Shown here: one piece after another, positions 50,381-58,917 of the stretch
Numbering within the stretch: position 1 is the stretch's first letter
Layout: every line of letters begins with the position of its first letter
Position numbers and translations under genes: made by a program
Notes under the pieces: model-generated
Seen by the model: the letters and a program-made list of their open reading frames with translations, nothing else
The model's database searches: none
Told to the model about the DNA's origin: nothing
Source of the DNA: Streptomyces omiyaensis
GTDB lineage: Bacteria > Actinomycetota > Actinomycetes > Streptomycetales > Streptomycetaceae
Direction: 5' to 3'
Length of the DNA stretch: 64,000 nt
NCBI RefSeq assembly: GCF_014650895.1
Contig: NZ_BMVV01000018.1
Location: 1 to 64,000, forward strand

Positions 50381-53300
50381 GTGACCGCAGACCGGCCGCC
50401 CTTCCGTGACCCGGCCCTCCCCGTCGGCGAGCGCGTCGCCGACCTCCTCGGCCGCCTCGCCCCCGGCGAACGCCTCGCGCTGCTCCACCAGTTCGCGCCC
50501 GCCGTCGAGCGCCTCGGGCTCGCCGCCTTCCGCACCGGCCAGGAGGCGCTGCACGGCGTCGCCTGGATGGGCCCGGCGACCGTCTTCCCGCAGGCCGTCG
50601 GCCTCGGCGCGAGCTGGCACCCGGAGCTGGTGCGCCGGGTCGGCGAGGCCGTCTCCCGCGAGGCGCGGGCGATGCGCGCCGGGGACGACCGCGTCGGCCT
50701 CAACGTGTGGGCGCCCACCGTGAACCTGCTGCGCAATCCCCTGTGGGGCCGCGGCGAGGAGGGCTACGCGGAGGACCCGGAGCTCACCTCCGCCCTCGCC
50801 ACCGCCTTCACCCGGGGCCTGCGCGGCGACCACCCCGCGTACTGGCGCACGGCGCCCGTCCTCAAGCACTGGCTCGCCCACAACAACGAGACCGCCCGCG
50901 ACACCTCCTCGGCCTCCGTCCGCCCCCGCGTGCTCCACGAGTACGACCTGCGGGCCTTCCGCGGCGCCGTCGAGGCGGGCGCGGTGGCGGGCGTGATGCC
51001 CGCCTACAACCTGGTCAACGGCCGCCCCAACCACCTCTCCCCGTACCTGGAGTCGGAGCTGCGCGCCTGGACCGACCGGGAACTGCTGGTCTGCTCCGAC
51101 GCGGGCGCCCCGAGCAACCTCGCCGACTCCCAGGCCTACTTCGAGAGCCACGAGGAGGCGGTCGCGGCGGCGCTGCGGGCCGGCGTCGACTCCTTCACCG
51201 ACCACGGCACCGACGCCTCCGTGATCGTCGGCCGTCTCGCCCGCGCCCTGGAGCACGGGCTGATCGGCCAGGAGGACGTGGACCGGGCGGCCCGCCGCCA
51301 GCTGACCGTGCGCTTCCTGCTCGGCGAGTTCGACCCGGAGACCGACCCGTACGCCCACGAGACCGCCCACGACACCCCGGCCCACCGCGAACTGGCCCGC
51401 GAGGCGGCGGAGGCGGCGCTCGTCCTGCTGCGCAACGAACCGGCGGGCGGGGAGGCGCCGTTGCTCCCGCTGGAGGGGGACGGCCGGATCGCGGTGGTCG
51501 GCCTGCTCGCCGACGCCGCGAAGCTGGACTGGTACAGCGGCTCCCCGCTGCACCGCTCGTCCCCGCTGGACGGCTTCCGGGAGCGCTTCGGCGCGGACCG
51601 GGTGGACTTCGCCGAGGGCGTGGACCGGATCCGGCTGCGGACCGCCGACGGGCTCGCCCTGCGCGCGCCCGAACCGGCGGGCGGGGAGACCCCGCGCGGC
51701 GGGGAGGCCGCCCTCGACCCGGCGCTGGTCGCGGGCCGCACCGACCTGCCGCCGCTCACCGCCGACGCCGAGGGCTCGGTCCTCGACCTGGTCGACTGGG
51801 GCGACGGGGTGATCACCCTGCGCGCGCCCGGCGGGCGGTACCTGTCCGTGGCCGAGGACGGCCTGGTGCGCGCCTCGGCGGACGAACCGGGCGGCTGGGT
51901 CGTGCAGGAGACCTTCCGCTTCGAGCCCCGCGACGCCGGGGCCGGGGCCGGGCACGACGCCGGCGGGCACGGCGCCGGGCGCGGGGGCCCTCCGCACGAG
52001 GGCTCGTGCGGAGGCGGGCCCGAGGGCGACCGCGGCACGCTCGAAGGCGCGCGCGAGGGCGCGCGCGAGGGCGCGCGCGAGGGCGGGCGCGAGGGCGGGC
52101 GCGAGGGCGGGCGCGAGGGCGGGCGCGAGGGCGGGCGCGAGGGCGACCACGACGCGCGGGAAGGCGGACAGGGGGGCGGGCACGGCGGCTTCCTCCTTCG
52201 GCACCTCGGGACGGGGGGCTACGTCTCTGTCGCCGCCGAGGGCGTGAAGGTTGCCGCCGGACGCGAATCCGCCGGGATCTTCGCCGTGGAGACCGTCGAG
52301 CGCGGCGAGGACGCCGTGGCCCGGGCCGCCGCCGGGGCCGGGACGGTGATCGTCGTCGCCGGGAACGACCCGCACGTCAACGGGCGCGAGACCGAGGACC
52401 GGACGACGCTGGACCTTCCGCCGCACCAGGACCGCCTGTGGCGGGCGGCGCACGCCGCCAACCCGCGCACGGTCCTCGTCCTGACCTCCTCCTACCCCTA
52501 CGCGGTGCCGGACGCGGCGGCGACGCTGCCGGCGCTGCTGTGGACCGCGCACGGCGGCCAGGCCGCCGGCACCGCCCTCGCCCGGGCCGTCGCCGGCGAC
52601 GTCTCCCCCGCCGGGCGGCTGCCGCAGACCTGGTACGCCTCCGACGTCGACGTGCCGGACCTGTTCGACTACGACGTCATCGGCGGCCGGCAGACGTACC
52701 TCTACTCCGACCGGACCCCGCTCTTCCCCTTCGGCCACGGCCTGACGTACACGAGTTTCGGGTACGAGGGGCTGACGGCGACCGCGGACGAGGAGCGGGC
52801 GGAGGTGCGGATCTCCTGCGACGTCACCAACACGGGCGCGGTCGCCTCCGACGAGGTCGTCCAGGTCTACGCGCGGGCGGTGGCCCCCTCGGTGCCGCGC
52901 CCGCACCGCGCGCTCGTCGCCCACGCGCGGGTCCGCCTGGAGCCGGGGGCGACGGCGGCCCTCTCCTTCGCGGTGCCGCTGTCGGCGCTCGCGTACTGGG
53001 ACGTGGCGCGCGGGCGGTGGACGGTGGAGACGGGGGCGTACGAGTTCCTGGCGGGCCCGTCCTCGGCGGACGCCCGCCGGACCGTCCGGATCGAGCTCGC
53101 GGGCGAGACGCCGGCCCCCCGTCCGGTCCTGGAGGCGGGGCTGGAGGCCGCCGACTACGACGAGCAGACCGCCACCGTGATCGTCGACCGCTCCCGGGCG
53201 GCGGGCGACGCGGTGGCCCCGGCGGATCCGGAGGCGCCCGGCACGCTCCTCTACCGCGCCTGCGACTTCGGCGACGGCGTCACGGAGCTGGCCGTGACGG

Positions 53301-53494
53301 CGGCCGGCGCCGGCGAGGTGACGTTCTTCGCCGGTGCGGGCCGGAGGGAGGCCGCCCGGGTGGCGGTGGGCCCGACCGCGGGCCCGTACGACCTCACCAC
53401 CGTCCACGTCCCCTGCCGGCTCGGGGAGGTGACGGACCTCCGCCTCGAACTGCGGGGCCCGGTGCGCCTCGCGCACGTCGGCTTCTCCGGCTGA
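50381..53494 (+). CDS. GH3 beta-glucosidase-family enzyme with repeat-interrupted fascin-like insert
   Basis: 1037 aa from GTG 50381 (AAGGGA site). The GH3 barrel covers about 20-300, with catalytic Asp240 in LLVCSDAGAPS; VLKHWLAHNNE and the WAPTVNLLRNPLWGRGEEGYAED motif fit the family. The alpha/beta sandwich is split by an insert (about 460-660): fascin-like halves GVITLRAPGGRYLSVAEDG and HLGTGGYVSVAAEG flank a Gly/Glu/Arg tract, EGAR three times then EGGR five times (residues 555-586). A fibronectin-III-like domain and a CBM6-like end (VDRSRAAGDAV to LAHVGFSG) follow. No signal peptide. It probably releases glucose (or another beta-sugar) from imported oligosaccharides. Under LacI control. 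Confidence 0.93.
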   Translation: MTADRPPFRDPALPVGERVADLLGRLAPGERLALLHQFAPAVERLGLAAFRTGQEALHGVAWMGPATVFPQAVGLGASWHPELVRRVGEAVSREARAMRAGDDRVGLNVWAPTVNLLRNPLWGRGEEGYAEDPELTSALATAFTRGLRGDHPAYWRTAPVLKHWLAHNNETARDTSSASVRPRVLHEYDLRAFRGAVEAGAVAGVMPAYNLVNGRPNHLSPYLESELRAWTDRELLVCSDAGAPSNLADSQAYFESHEEAVAAALRAGVDSFTDHGTDASVIVGRLARALEHGLIGQEDVDRAARRQLTVRFLLGEFDPETDPYAHETAHDTPAHRELAREAAEAALVLLRNEPAGGEAPLLPLEGDGRIAVVGLLADAAKLDWYSGSPLHRSSPLDGFRERFGADRVDFAEGVDRIRLRTADGLALRAPEPAGGETPRGGEAALDPALVAGRTDLPPLTADAEGSVLDLVDWGDGVITLRAPGGRYLSVAEDGLVRASADEPGGWVVQETFRFEPRDAGAGAGHDAGGHGAGRGGPPHEGSCGGGPEGDRGTLEGAREGAREGAREGGREGGREGGREGGREGGREGDHDAREGGQGGGHGGFLLRHLGTGGYVSVAAEGVKVAAGRESAGIFAVETVERGEDAVARAAAGAGTVIVVAGNDPHVNGRETEDRTTLDLPPHQDRLWRAAHAANPRTVLVLTSSYPYAVPDAAATLPALLWTAHGGQAAGTALARAVAGDVSPAGRLPQTWYASDVDVPDLFDYDVIGGRQTYLYSDRTPLFPFGHGLTYTSFGYEGLTATADEERAEVRISCDVTNTGAVASDEVVQVYARAVAPSVPRPHRALVAHARVRLEPGATAALSFAVPLSALAYWDVARGRWTVETGAYEFLAGPSSADARRTVRIELAGETPAPRPVLEAGLEAADYDEQTATVIVDRSRAAGDAVAPADPEAPGTLLYRACDFGDGVTELAVTAAGAGEVTFFAGAGRREAARVAVGPTAGPYDLTTVHVPCRLGEVTDLRLELRGPVRLAHVGFSG
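52043..52138 (+). repeat. Eight 12-bp tandem repeats inside the GH3 gene
   Basis: Units GAGGGCGCGCGC (three, the first with one change) and GAGGGCGGGCGC (five), in frame, coding for (EGAR)3(EGGR)5. Likely a slippage expansion of a surface loop and probably variable among strains. Confidence 0.9.
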
Positions 53495-53686
53495 GGGACC
53501 GGGGCGGCGCGACGACGGCGTCCCGCCGGGCTCCGGCCCCGCGGGACGCCACCAGGGGTCGGGCACCGGAACGCCCGGCGCCCGAACCGCCCGGTGCCGG
53601 TCCTCCGGTGCCGGGCGCCTGGTCACGGGCGCCTGCTCACGGGCCGGTTAGGCTCGCCGGGTCCATGACACAGGGGAGGGACCCAC

Positions 53687-54292
53687 ATGATCCACACGAC
53701 TTCGGTACGGGCCGTCGCACTGGCCGCCGCGGCCCTGGCGGCCCTGGCCGTCTCCTGCGGCACGAGCCCCGAGCCCGACGCCCGGGCGGAGGGCCCGGCG
53801 GCGACCGCGACGACGACGGCGCCGGAGGCGACGGAACCGACCGGGACGGCGTCCGCCGCACCGGAGGCCACCACGGACGCGCCCACCGACGCGTCCACGC
53901 CCGGGGGTTCGCCCACGCCCGGGGGGTCGGCCACGCCCGGCGCGGCCGACGGGACGCCGTACCCGGACGCGCAGTACTCCCCCTTCGCCGGCGAGCTGGT
54001 ACGGGACGCCTTCGCCACCCTCCAGGCCACCCTGAACGACTCCTGCGCCTCGGACTGCTCCTACTTCCTCCGCCGCGTCAACAAGGAGCTCCAGGAGCTC
54101 GACTGGGCGATGAAGAACGACCCCAAGGGTCCCGGCCACTTCCCCGAGCCGCTCCAGAAGATGGCCGAGCTGAACAGGACGCTCGCGGGCGACAGCTCCT
54201 TCGAGAACCTGAAGAAGCACCAGAAGAAGCTGATCGGCACCCGGGACTTCATCAACACCTGGATGCAGGACCACCCGGACGACTACCGCTGA
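53687..54292 (+). CDS. Small secreted lipoprotein of unknown function
   Basis: 201 aa. Lipobox LAVSC with Cys24 after a hydrophobic signal (VALAAAALAALAV). Residues 25-95 are an Ala/Thr/Pro/Ser-rich linker with STPGGSPTPGGSATPG repeats that spans the wall. The C-terminal ~100 residues form a helical domain (PYPDAQYSPFAGELVRDAFA, CASDCSYFLRRVNKELQELD, two cysteines likely bonded, FENLKKHQKKLIGTRDFINTW). GAGGGA ribosome site. I do not recognise the domain. The 192 nt before it hold GGGCGCCTG repeats only. Confidence 0.85.
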   Translation: MIHTTSVRAVALAAAALAALAVSCGTSPEPDARAEGPAATATTTAPEATEPTGTASAAPEATTDAPTDASTPGGSPTPGGSATPGAADGTPYPDAQYSPFAGELVRDAFATLQATLNDSCASDCSYFLRRVNKELQELDWAMKNDPKGPGHFPEPLQKMAELNRTLAGDSSFENLKKHQKKLIGTRDFINTWMQDHPDDYR

Positions 54293-54995
54293 CGCCCTCC
54301 GCCCGCGGCGGCGAGCGCCGGCGCGGCGGCGACGAGCCCCGCGCCGGGCAGGAACGGGCCGGTCGGACGGCCCGGCGCCGTGGCGGCGAGCAGCGGCCCC
54401 GCCACGGCGCCCGCGTTGAGCGCGACCGCCGCGTGCGCCCCCGCGAGGGCGGGCGCGCCGGTCGCCGCGCACAGGATCCGGGCGGTCGGCGTCACGCCGA
54501 GGGCGAAGGCGAGGGCCCCCGGACCGCCGGGATCCCCAGGAGCGCGGCCGGGCGCTCCGCGAGGGCCGCGAGGGCGACCCGGCCCGCGAGCAGGAGCGGC
54601 CCCCGACGGCCACGACCCGCCCGGAGTACCGGTCCGCCGGCCGCCCGGCCGCCGTGACCCCGGCGAAGGAGCCCGCGCCGAACAGCACCAGGGCGACGGG
54701 GACCCAGGGCGCGGTGAGCCCGGTGACGACCGGGGCGAGGAGGGCGAGGGCCCCGAAGACGGCGGCGTTCACCAGCGGCGCCAGGACCACGGCCCGCACG
54801 AGCCGGGGCGAGCGGAGCGCCCCGAACCCGGCCCGCGGGGAGCCCCCTTCGGCCCGGTCGCCCGGGACGCCCCACAGGATCCCGAGCGCGGCGGGCACGC
54901 ACGGCGCCGCGACCGCCCGGAACGCCGCCCGCCACCCGGCGGGGGAGCCGGGCAGCGCCCCGCCGGGCACCCCCACGACGGTCGCGGCGGTCGGT
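54283..54995 (-). pseudogene. Decayed MFS transporter gene, 3' part with frameshifts
   Basis: Three frames must be joined to read an MFS exporter from helix 5 onward. First GVPGGALPGSPAGWRAAFRAV to PLVNAAVFGALALLAPVVTG and FGAGSFAGVTAAGRPADRYSG (about 54995-54600), then LLLAGRVALAALAERPAALLGIP (to ~54495), then VTPTARILCAATGAPALAGAHAAVALNAGAVAGP (54495-54283). The N-terminal half is absent, and the remaining frame carries at least two shifts. The 3' end overlaps the lipoprotein gene by 10 bp. Sequencing error could explain one shift but not the missing half. No other gene is seen up to 55166. Confidence 0.75.
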
Positions 54996-55166
54996 GGCGG
55001 TCACCGGCTCAGGGGTGCGGAGGCTCAGGGGCTGACGGCGTGACCGGAAGCCCCCGCCTCGGGAAGCCTCGGGGCTCGACGTGGAGGGCACCCCACGACC
55101 CGGCCCGCGCCCCCGCTCTTCCCGCCCGGGCGGCCGACCGGCACCCCGCGAGCCGGACCGCCGCCG

Positions 55167-55628
55167 TCACTCCCCGGCCCACTCCCCGGCCGTCATCAGC
55201 TGCCGCCCCGGCAGCTCGGGCTCCTCGCGCCAGGCCTGGACCCCGGCCGGACGGACCCGGAACCAGCGGTGGGCCGGGCCCGAGCGGACGGCGTTCCAGC
55301 CGGTCCTGACCCGGAAGCCCTCGGCCACCGCCTCCGGGACCTCGTCGTGGGTGTACACCGCGACCTCGCCGTCGAGGAGGACGACGTCCCGGGTGTCGCC
55401 GAGGGCGAGGCGGGTGCGGGGGTTGGCCGCGAGGTTGCGGCCGGTGGGGTTGGAGAGCCGGGTGACGAGCCAGACGTCGGCGCCGTCCCAGAAGAACGAG
55501 AGCGGCACGAGGTACGGCACCCCGTCCGCTCCCGCGGAGGCGACCCAGAGGTCCACCTCGCGCTCCAGCCGCTCCCGTACGTCCCTGATCCGCCGCGCCC
55601 GGTCACGCGGCGCCGTGTCGTCGCCCAT
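55167..55628 (-). CDS. Pyridoxamine 5'-phosphate oxidase-family FMN-binding protein
   Basis: 153 aa split-barrel protein. VRERLEREVDLWVASAGADG, then PYLVPLSFFWDGADVWLVTRLSNPTGRNLAANPRTRLAL, is the classic small PPOX/F420-type flavin-binding core; the ending HRWFRVRPAGVQAWREEPELPGR is also family-typical. Such proteins bind FMN or F420 and reduce or oxidise small molecules; the substrate is unknown. Single-gene unit, divergent from the gene at 55726. Confidence 0.92.
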   Translation of the reverse strand: MGDDTAPRDRARRIRDVRERLEREVDLWVASAGADGVPYLVPLSFFWDGADVWLVTRLSNPTGRNLAANPRTRLALGDTRDVVLLDGEVAVYTHDEVPEAVAEGFRVRTGWNAVRSGPAHRWFRVRPAGVQAWREEPELPGRQLMTAGEWAGE

Positions 55629-55725
55629 CCCCCGACCCTAGGCGCCGGCTCCCGTGCGCCCACCCGCCGGGTCTCCGGGGGACCGGTCTGACAGGATGCC
55701 GGGACGGAAGAAGGCGGGGACGGAC

Positions 55726-56361
55726 ATGGACGAGTGGGATTTCCCCGAGTGGCAGGCGGCGCTGGCCGCCCTCGGCCCCCGGGCGGCGGCCCTGATGGGC
55801 CTGGCGGCGGCCGAACGCGTCTCCGGATGCCTCGCCGACGAGCGGTTCCGGCGCCACGGCGGTACGCGGCCCGAGGAGGTCGCCGCGCTGCTCGGGGCCT
55901 GCTGGACCGCGCTCGGTCCGGAGGGCGCGTCCGCCCTCCCCCTGCTCCGGGAGCGCGCCGACGAGCTGGCCGACTGGTCCGGCACGTATCTGACGCTGTC
56001 GCTGACGGACCCCTTCCCCGAGGCCGACGAGCCGGACGACTTCCTGGAGGAGGCCGAGCCGGAGGGCGCGGTGATGCTCCATCTCGACGCGCTGACGGCC
56101 GTCACCGAGGCCGTGTCCGCCTGCGCCGGCGGCCCGTGGGACGGCGCCCTCCGCTGTCTCCAGACCGCGGCGACGGCCGCGGCCCCGTACGCATCCGGAC
56201 TCCCGGGCCCGGGCGTCGAAGTGCGCCGCCAGCGCGAGGACCTCGCCCTGCTCCGCACCTCGTCGCCCGACGCCGCCGCCACCGAACTGCGCACCCGCGC
56301 GCGGGCCGACGCCGCGGGATGGCAGCGGGCGGCGGAGCGGCTCGACCTCCTGCACGACTGA
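55726..56361 (+). CDS. Hypothetical helical protein
   Basis: 211 aa from the ATG at 55726 (MDEWDFPEWQAALAALGPRAAAL); an alternative ATG at 55696 adds ten basic residues. All-helical, acidic in the middle (DPFPEADEPDDFLEEAEPEGAV), no membrane segment or known motif. Good coding statistics. Resembles Streptomyces-only hypothetical proteins; function unknown. Confidence 0.7.
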   Translation: MDEWDFPEWQAALAALGPRAAALMGLAAAERVSGCLADERFRRHGGTRPEEVAALLGACWTALGPEGASALPLLRERADELADWSGTYLTLSLTDPFPEADEPDDFLEEAEPEGAVMLHLDALTAVTEAVSACAGGPWDGALRCLQTAATAAAPYASGLPGPGVEVRRQREDLALLRTSSPDAAATELRTRARADAAGWQRAAERLDLLHD

Positions 56362-56413
56362 GGGGCGGCCCGCCGTCCCGGGCCCGTCGTGCGGGACCCG
56401 GATGGCGCGGGGA

Positions 56414-56720
56414 TCAGCGTCCGAGCAGGGGGACGTCGATCTCGCCCAGGTGGTAGGCGCGGACGGCCTGGACCGGCTCCTCGACGGAGAGCCGGCCGTC
56501 GCCGTCCACGTCCACCAGCTCGACGATGGCCTGGATGGTCGGCTGGACGACCCGGCCGAAGCCCGCGCCGCCGTTCTCCAGGACGTGCTCCTCGGAGATG
56601 TGGTCGAACTGCTCGGGGGGCAGGGCGCCGGTCTGCTCGTCGATGCCTGCCTTGTCGGCGAAGAAGCCCCACATGCCCAGGTAGGCGTCGGTCAGCGCAC
56701 GCGCGGCCGGGGTGCCGGGG
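56414..56720 (-). pseudogene. Truncated EF-hand calcium-binding protein remnant
   Basis: The frame reads ALTDAYLGMWGFFADKAGID, EQFDHISEEHV, GFGRVVQPTIQAIVELVDVDGDGRLSVEE and ends YHLGEIDVPLLGR, the C-terminal part of the four-EF-hand Streptomyces calcium-binding family. Only one complete EF loop (DVDGDGRLSVEE) remains. The N-terminal EF-hands are gone, and the join GFGRVV..VELVD directly to the last EF-hand suggests an internal deletion too. The first in-frame ATG is at 56674. The upstream edge abuts the DUF397 stop, so the DUF397/XRE cassette may have replaced the 5' end. Confidence 0.7.
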
Positions 56721-56721
56721 G

Positions 56722-56916
56722 CTACCGGTCCTTGAGGGCGTCCACGAAGGCGGTGAAGGCGGCGGCGGAGACGGAGACCGTCGGAGCGGCCGGCGTCTTG
56801 GAGTCGCGGATGGGGACGACGCGGAGGGAAGGCACGAAGTTGTGAGCGACCTCGACGCACTGGCCGCCATCGGCACTGTAGGAAGACTTGAACCAGAGGG
56901 GGGACCCCGTCGTCAC
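56722..56916 (-). CDS. DUF397 protein, partner of the XRE regulator
   Basis: 64 aa: WFKSSYSADGGQCVEVA, VVPIRDSKTPAAP and a C-terminal AFTAFVDALKDR helix are exactly the DUF397 pattern. These small proteins pair with the HTH/DUF5753 regulator encoded immediately upstream (4-bp overlap). Some such pairs work as regulator/antagonist in development or resemble toxin-antitoxin modules. Streptomycetes carry dozens of copies. Confidence 0.93.
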   Translation of the reverse strand: MTTGSPLWFKSSYSADGGQCVEVAHNFVPSLRVVPIRDSKTPAAPTVSVSAAAFTAFVDALKDR

Positions 56917-57752
56917 AAGATGCCCTTTCGTACTTCCTTGACCATGGCCACGGTGTCCGCCTGCGAGAGCGCCTCCACCGCAAGTTGATGGTAGCCCGTG
57001 AGCATGGACGTCACAGTTCCGTTCTTCCGCTCCAAGTGCCCCTGGGACTGGGACTCCGCATAGAACAGCACCGACCGGTCGGGCAGGGTCGCCAGGGTCA
57101 CCGGCCGGTTGAAGGATCGGCGCTCCCCTATGGCGAACGGAGCCACTTGGAGAATCACGTGTGGGCGTGCCGCCAACTCCACGAGCCGATCGAGCTGCGC
57201 AGCCATGACCTCAGGACCACCCACCGATTGACGGATGCAGCTCTCATCCATCACGACGAACAAGATCGGCGGCTGCTCCCGCTCCAGGATCTGCTGCCGC
57301 TGGACGAGAACCCTTACCCGCTCGGCGGCGGACTTCACCGAGGTGGCTCCACGCGCGACCGAACCGGCCGCCACAGCCTGCGCGTACTCGGGCGTCTGAA
57401 GGAGTCCGGGAATGATCCCGATCTCGAACAGGCGGATCTCCACGGCCTTGCGCTCCTGGTGGACGTACTCCGGGAAGCCCTCCATGAGCACCCCATGCCT
57501 CAGCTGCTGACACTCGCGATCGAACGACTGGTCCGTTCCCACCAGCCCGAACGCCGCGTCGAGCGCTCCCGAGAATTTGAGAGTTGAGGATCGGTTACCG
57601 GTTTCCACGGCGGAGATGTGCTTGCTGGAGTACCTGGTCCGCTCGGCCAGATCCTCCTGCGTCCAGCCGCGCTCCTCACGCAACCTGCGCACACGCGCCC
57701 CGTACGCAGCCAGCGGCCCGCTGTCCGGCTCCAGCGACTTCCGATTGACCAC
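56913..57752 (-). CDS. XRE-family HTH regulator with DUF5753
   Basis: 279 aa. HTH at ~17-70 (YGARVRRLREERGWTQEDLAE, then YSSKHISAVETGNRS) and a DUF5753 domain from ~95 to the end (EIGIIPGLLQTPEYAQAV, VVMDESCIRQSVGG, HVILQVAPFAIGERRSF, VLFYAESQSQGHLER). Codon use is visibly less GC-rich than in the neighbours, hinting at later arrival of the cassette. It forms a unit with DUF397 and is divergent from the gene at 57847. Confidence 0.95.
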   Translation of the reverse strand: MVNRKSLEPDSGPLAAYGARVRRLREERGWTQEDLAERTRYSSKHISAVETGNRSSTLKFSGALDAAFGLVGTDQSFDRECQQLRHGVLMEGFPEYVHQERKAVEIRLFEIGIIPGLLQTPEYAQAVAAGSVARGATSVKSAAERVRVLVQRQQILEREQPPILFVVMDESCIRQSVGGPEVMAAQLDRLVELAARPHVILQVAPFAIGERRSFNRPVTLATLPDRSVLFYAESQSQGHLERKNGTVTSMLTGYHQLAVEALSQADTVAMVKEVRKGIL

Positions 57753-57846
57753 AACTCTCCCTCGGTCACTCGTACGTTGAAGACGACTCGACTGTAGGTC
57801 ACCCTGGGTGCTCCTGGTAGTGGAACCGCTACAGAGAGGAACCCCC

Positions 57847-58314
57847 GTGTGCGACGACAGCGGGTCCGTCCCCGACCTCGGGACCTACATGGCCGCCGAC
57901 ATCCCCGGCGCGAGCCCCCGGCTCGGCAGGGTGACCGCCTGGGACGGCGAGCTGGTCCATCTGGAACGGCCCGGCGGAGGTGCCGCCTGGACGGCCGTGC
58001 CCTCCGCGCTGCGCCGGCCGACCGGGGACGAGTCCGCGCTGATCCGGGTGCTCACGACACCCGTCGCGGCGGCGGGCCGCGCGCACCGGGCGCGTCCGGA
58101 ACCGCCCGTGGTGCTCCCGGCGGAGCCGCTGCCGCCGGCCGTACCGACGCCCGGGTGTCCGACGTGCGAGTTCGCGGCGGCCTGGGAGCGGAACGCGCTG
58201 CGCAGGCACGACCATTCGAGGGCGGCGGACTTCCGGGTCGAGATGCGCAACCACCCGCACACCCGGCCGAAGCTGCCGCTCCCGGAGGACGCGCCGGCCG
58301 GCCGGCGGCCGTGA
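57847..58314 (+). CDS. Hypothetical protein divergent from the XRE gene
   Basis: 155 aa from GTG 57847 after GAGAGGA (CDDSGSVPDLGTYMAADI). A beta-rich first half (LGRVTAWDGELVHLERPGGGA..AVPSALRRPT), a Pro-rich middle, then a CPTC pair and a helical end (CEFAAAWERNALRRHDHSRAADFRVEMRNH). Similar proteins sit next to XRE/DUF397 pairs in Streptomyces, and the 94-nt divergent region suggests joint control. The CPTC cysteines are the only metal- or redox-site candidate. Function unknown. Confidence 0.75.
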   Translation: MCDDSGSVPDLGTYMAADIPGASPRLGRVTAWDGELVHLERPGGGAAWTAVPSALRRPTGDESALIRVLTTPVAAAGRAHRARPEPPVVLPAEPLPPAVPTPGCPTCEFAAAWERNALRRHDHSRAADFRVEMRNHPHTRPKLPLPEDAPAGRRP

Positions 58315-58378
58315 GGGCGGCCGCGGGCGGGGAAGGCAGTGGCCGTCGCGGCCACCGGCGCCACCCCGCCGGAACCGC

Positions 58379-58711
58379 TCATGCGGGCCGCGAGAGGCGC
58401 AGGTCCCCGGCCTCGACGGCCGGGCGGACCGTGTCGCCCAGGTGCGCGCGGCAGGCGGCCGCGTACGCGCCCTCCCGCTCGGAGACGGCCCTGGCGAACA
58501 CCTCGACCAGGCCCCCGAGCCGCGCACGGCTCCGGCCGCCGGGGGTCCCATGGAGGACGCGGGCGACGTGCGCGCAGGCGTCCGCGACGCGCATCACCGC
58601 GTCCCGGCCCGCGACGTCCCGGCCCCGGAAGCCGGGCGGGAACACCGCGGCCCCGCACGCGGCGGCCCTGCGCGCGAGCGCGCCCCGCTCCTCCTCGTAC
58701 ACGTCGCGCAT
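58379..58711 (-). CDS. Hypothetical helical protein
   Basis: 110 aa from ATG 58711 (MRDVYEEERGALARRAAACGA); the frame is open to 58858, but that part is Arg-rich and unconvincing. Helices DAVMRVADACAHVARVLHG and RARLGGLVEVFARAVSEREGAYAAACRAHLGDTV carry regular Ala/Leu/Val spacing and three or four Cys. No family recognised. Coding bias is good but the start is uncertain. Confidence 0.5.
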   Translation of the reverse strand: MRDVYEEERGALARRAAACGAAVFPPGFRGRDVAGRDAVMRVADACAHVARVLHGTPGGRSRARLGGLVEVFARAVSEREGAYAAACRAHLGDTVRPAVEAGDLRLSRPA

Positions 58712-58917
58712 GGCGACGATCGTGTCGGCGGTCGCGCAGGCGGCCCGCCGGCGCCCGGTCCGGGCCGTCGCGGGTACGACACCGCGCCGCCCCCTCCCCC
58801 TTCTTCCACTCTCCACCGGGTGCGCCTCGAAGACAAGACTGCAATTTTTTCTCTCCATACCGGGACAATCGGGTCCGTGGCGGCCGTGCGTGCCGCCCGT
58901 TCACGGGGAGGACTCTT

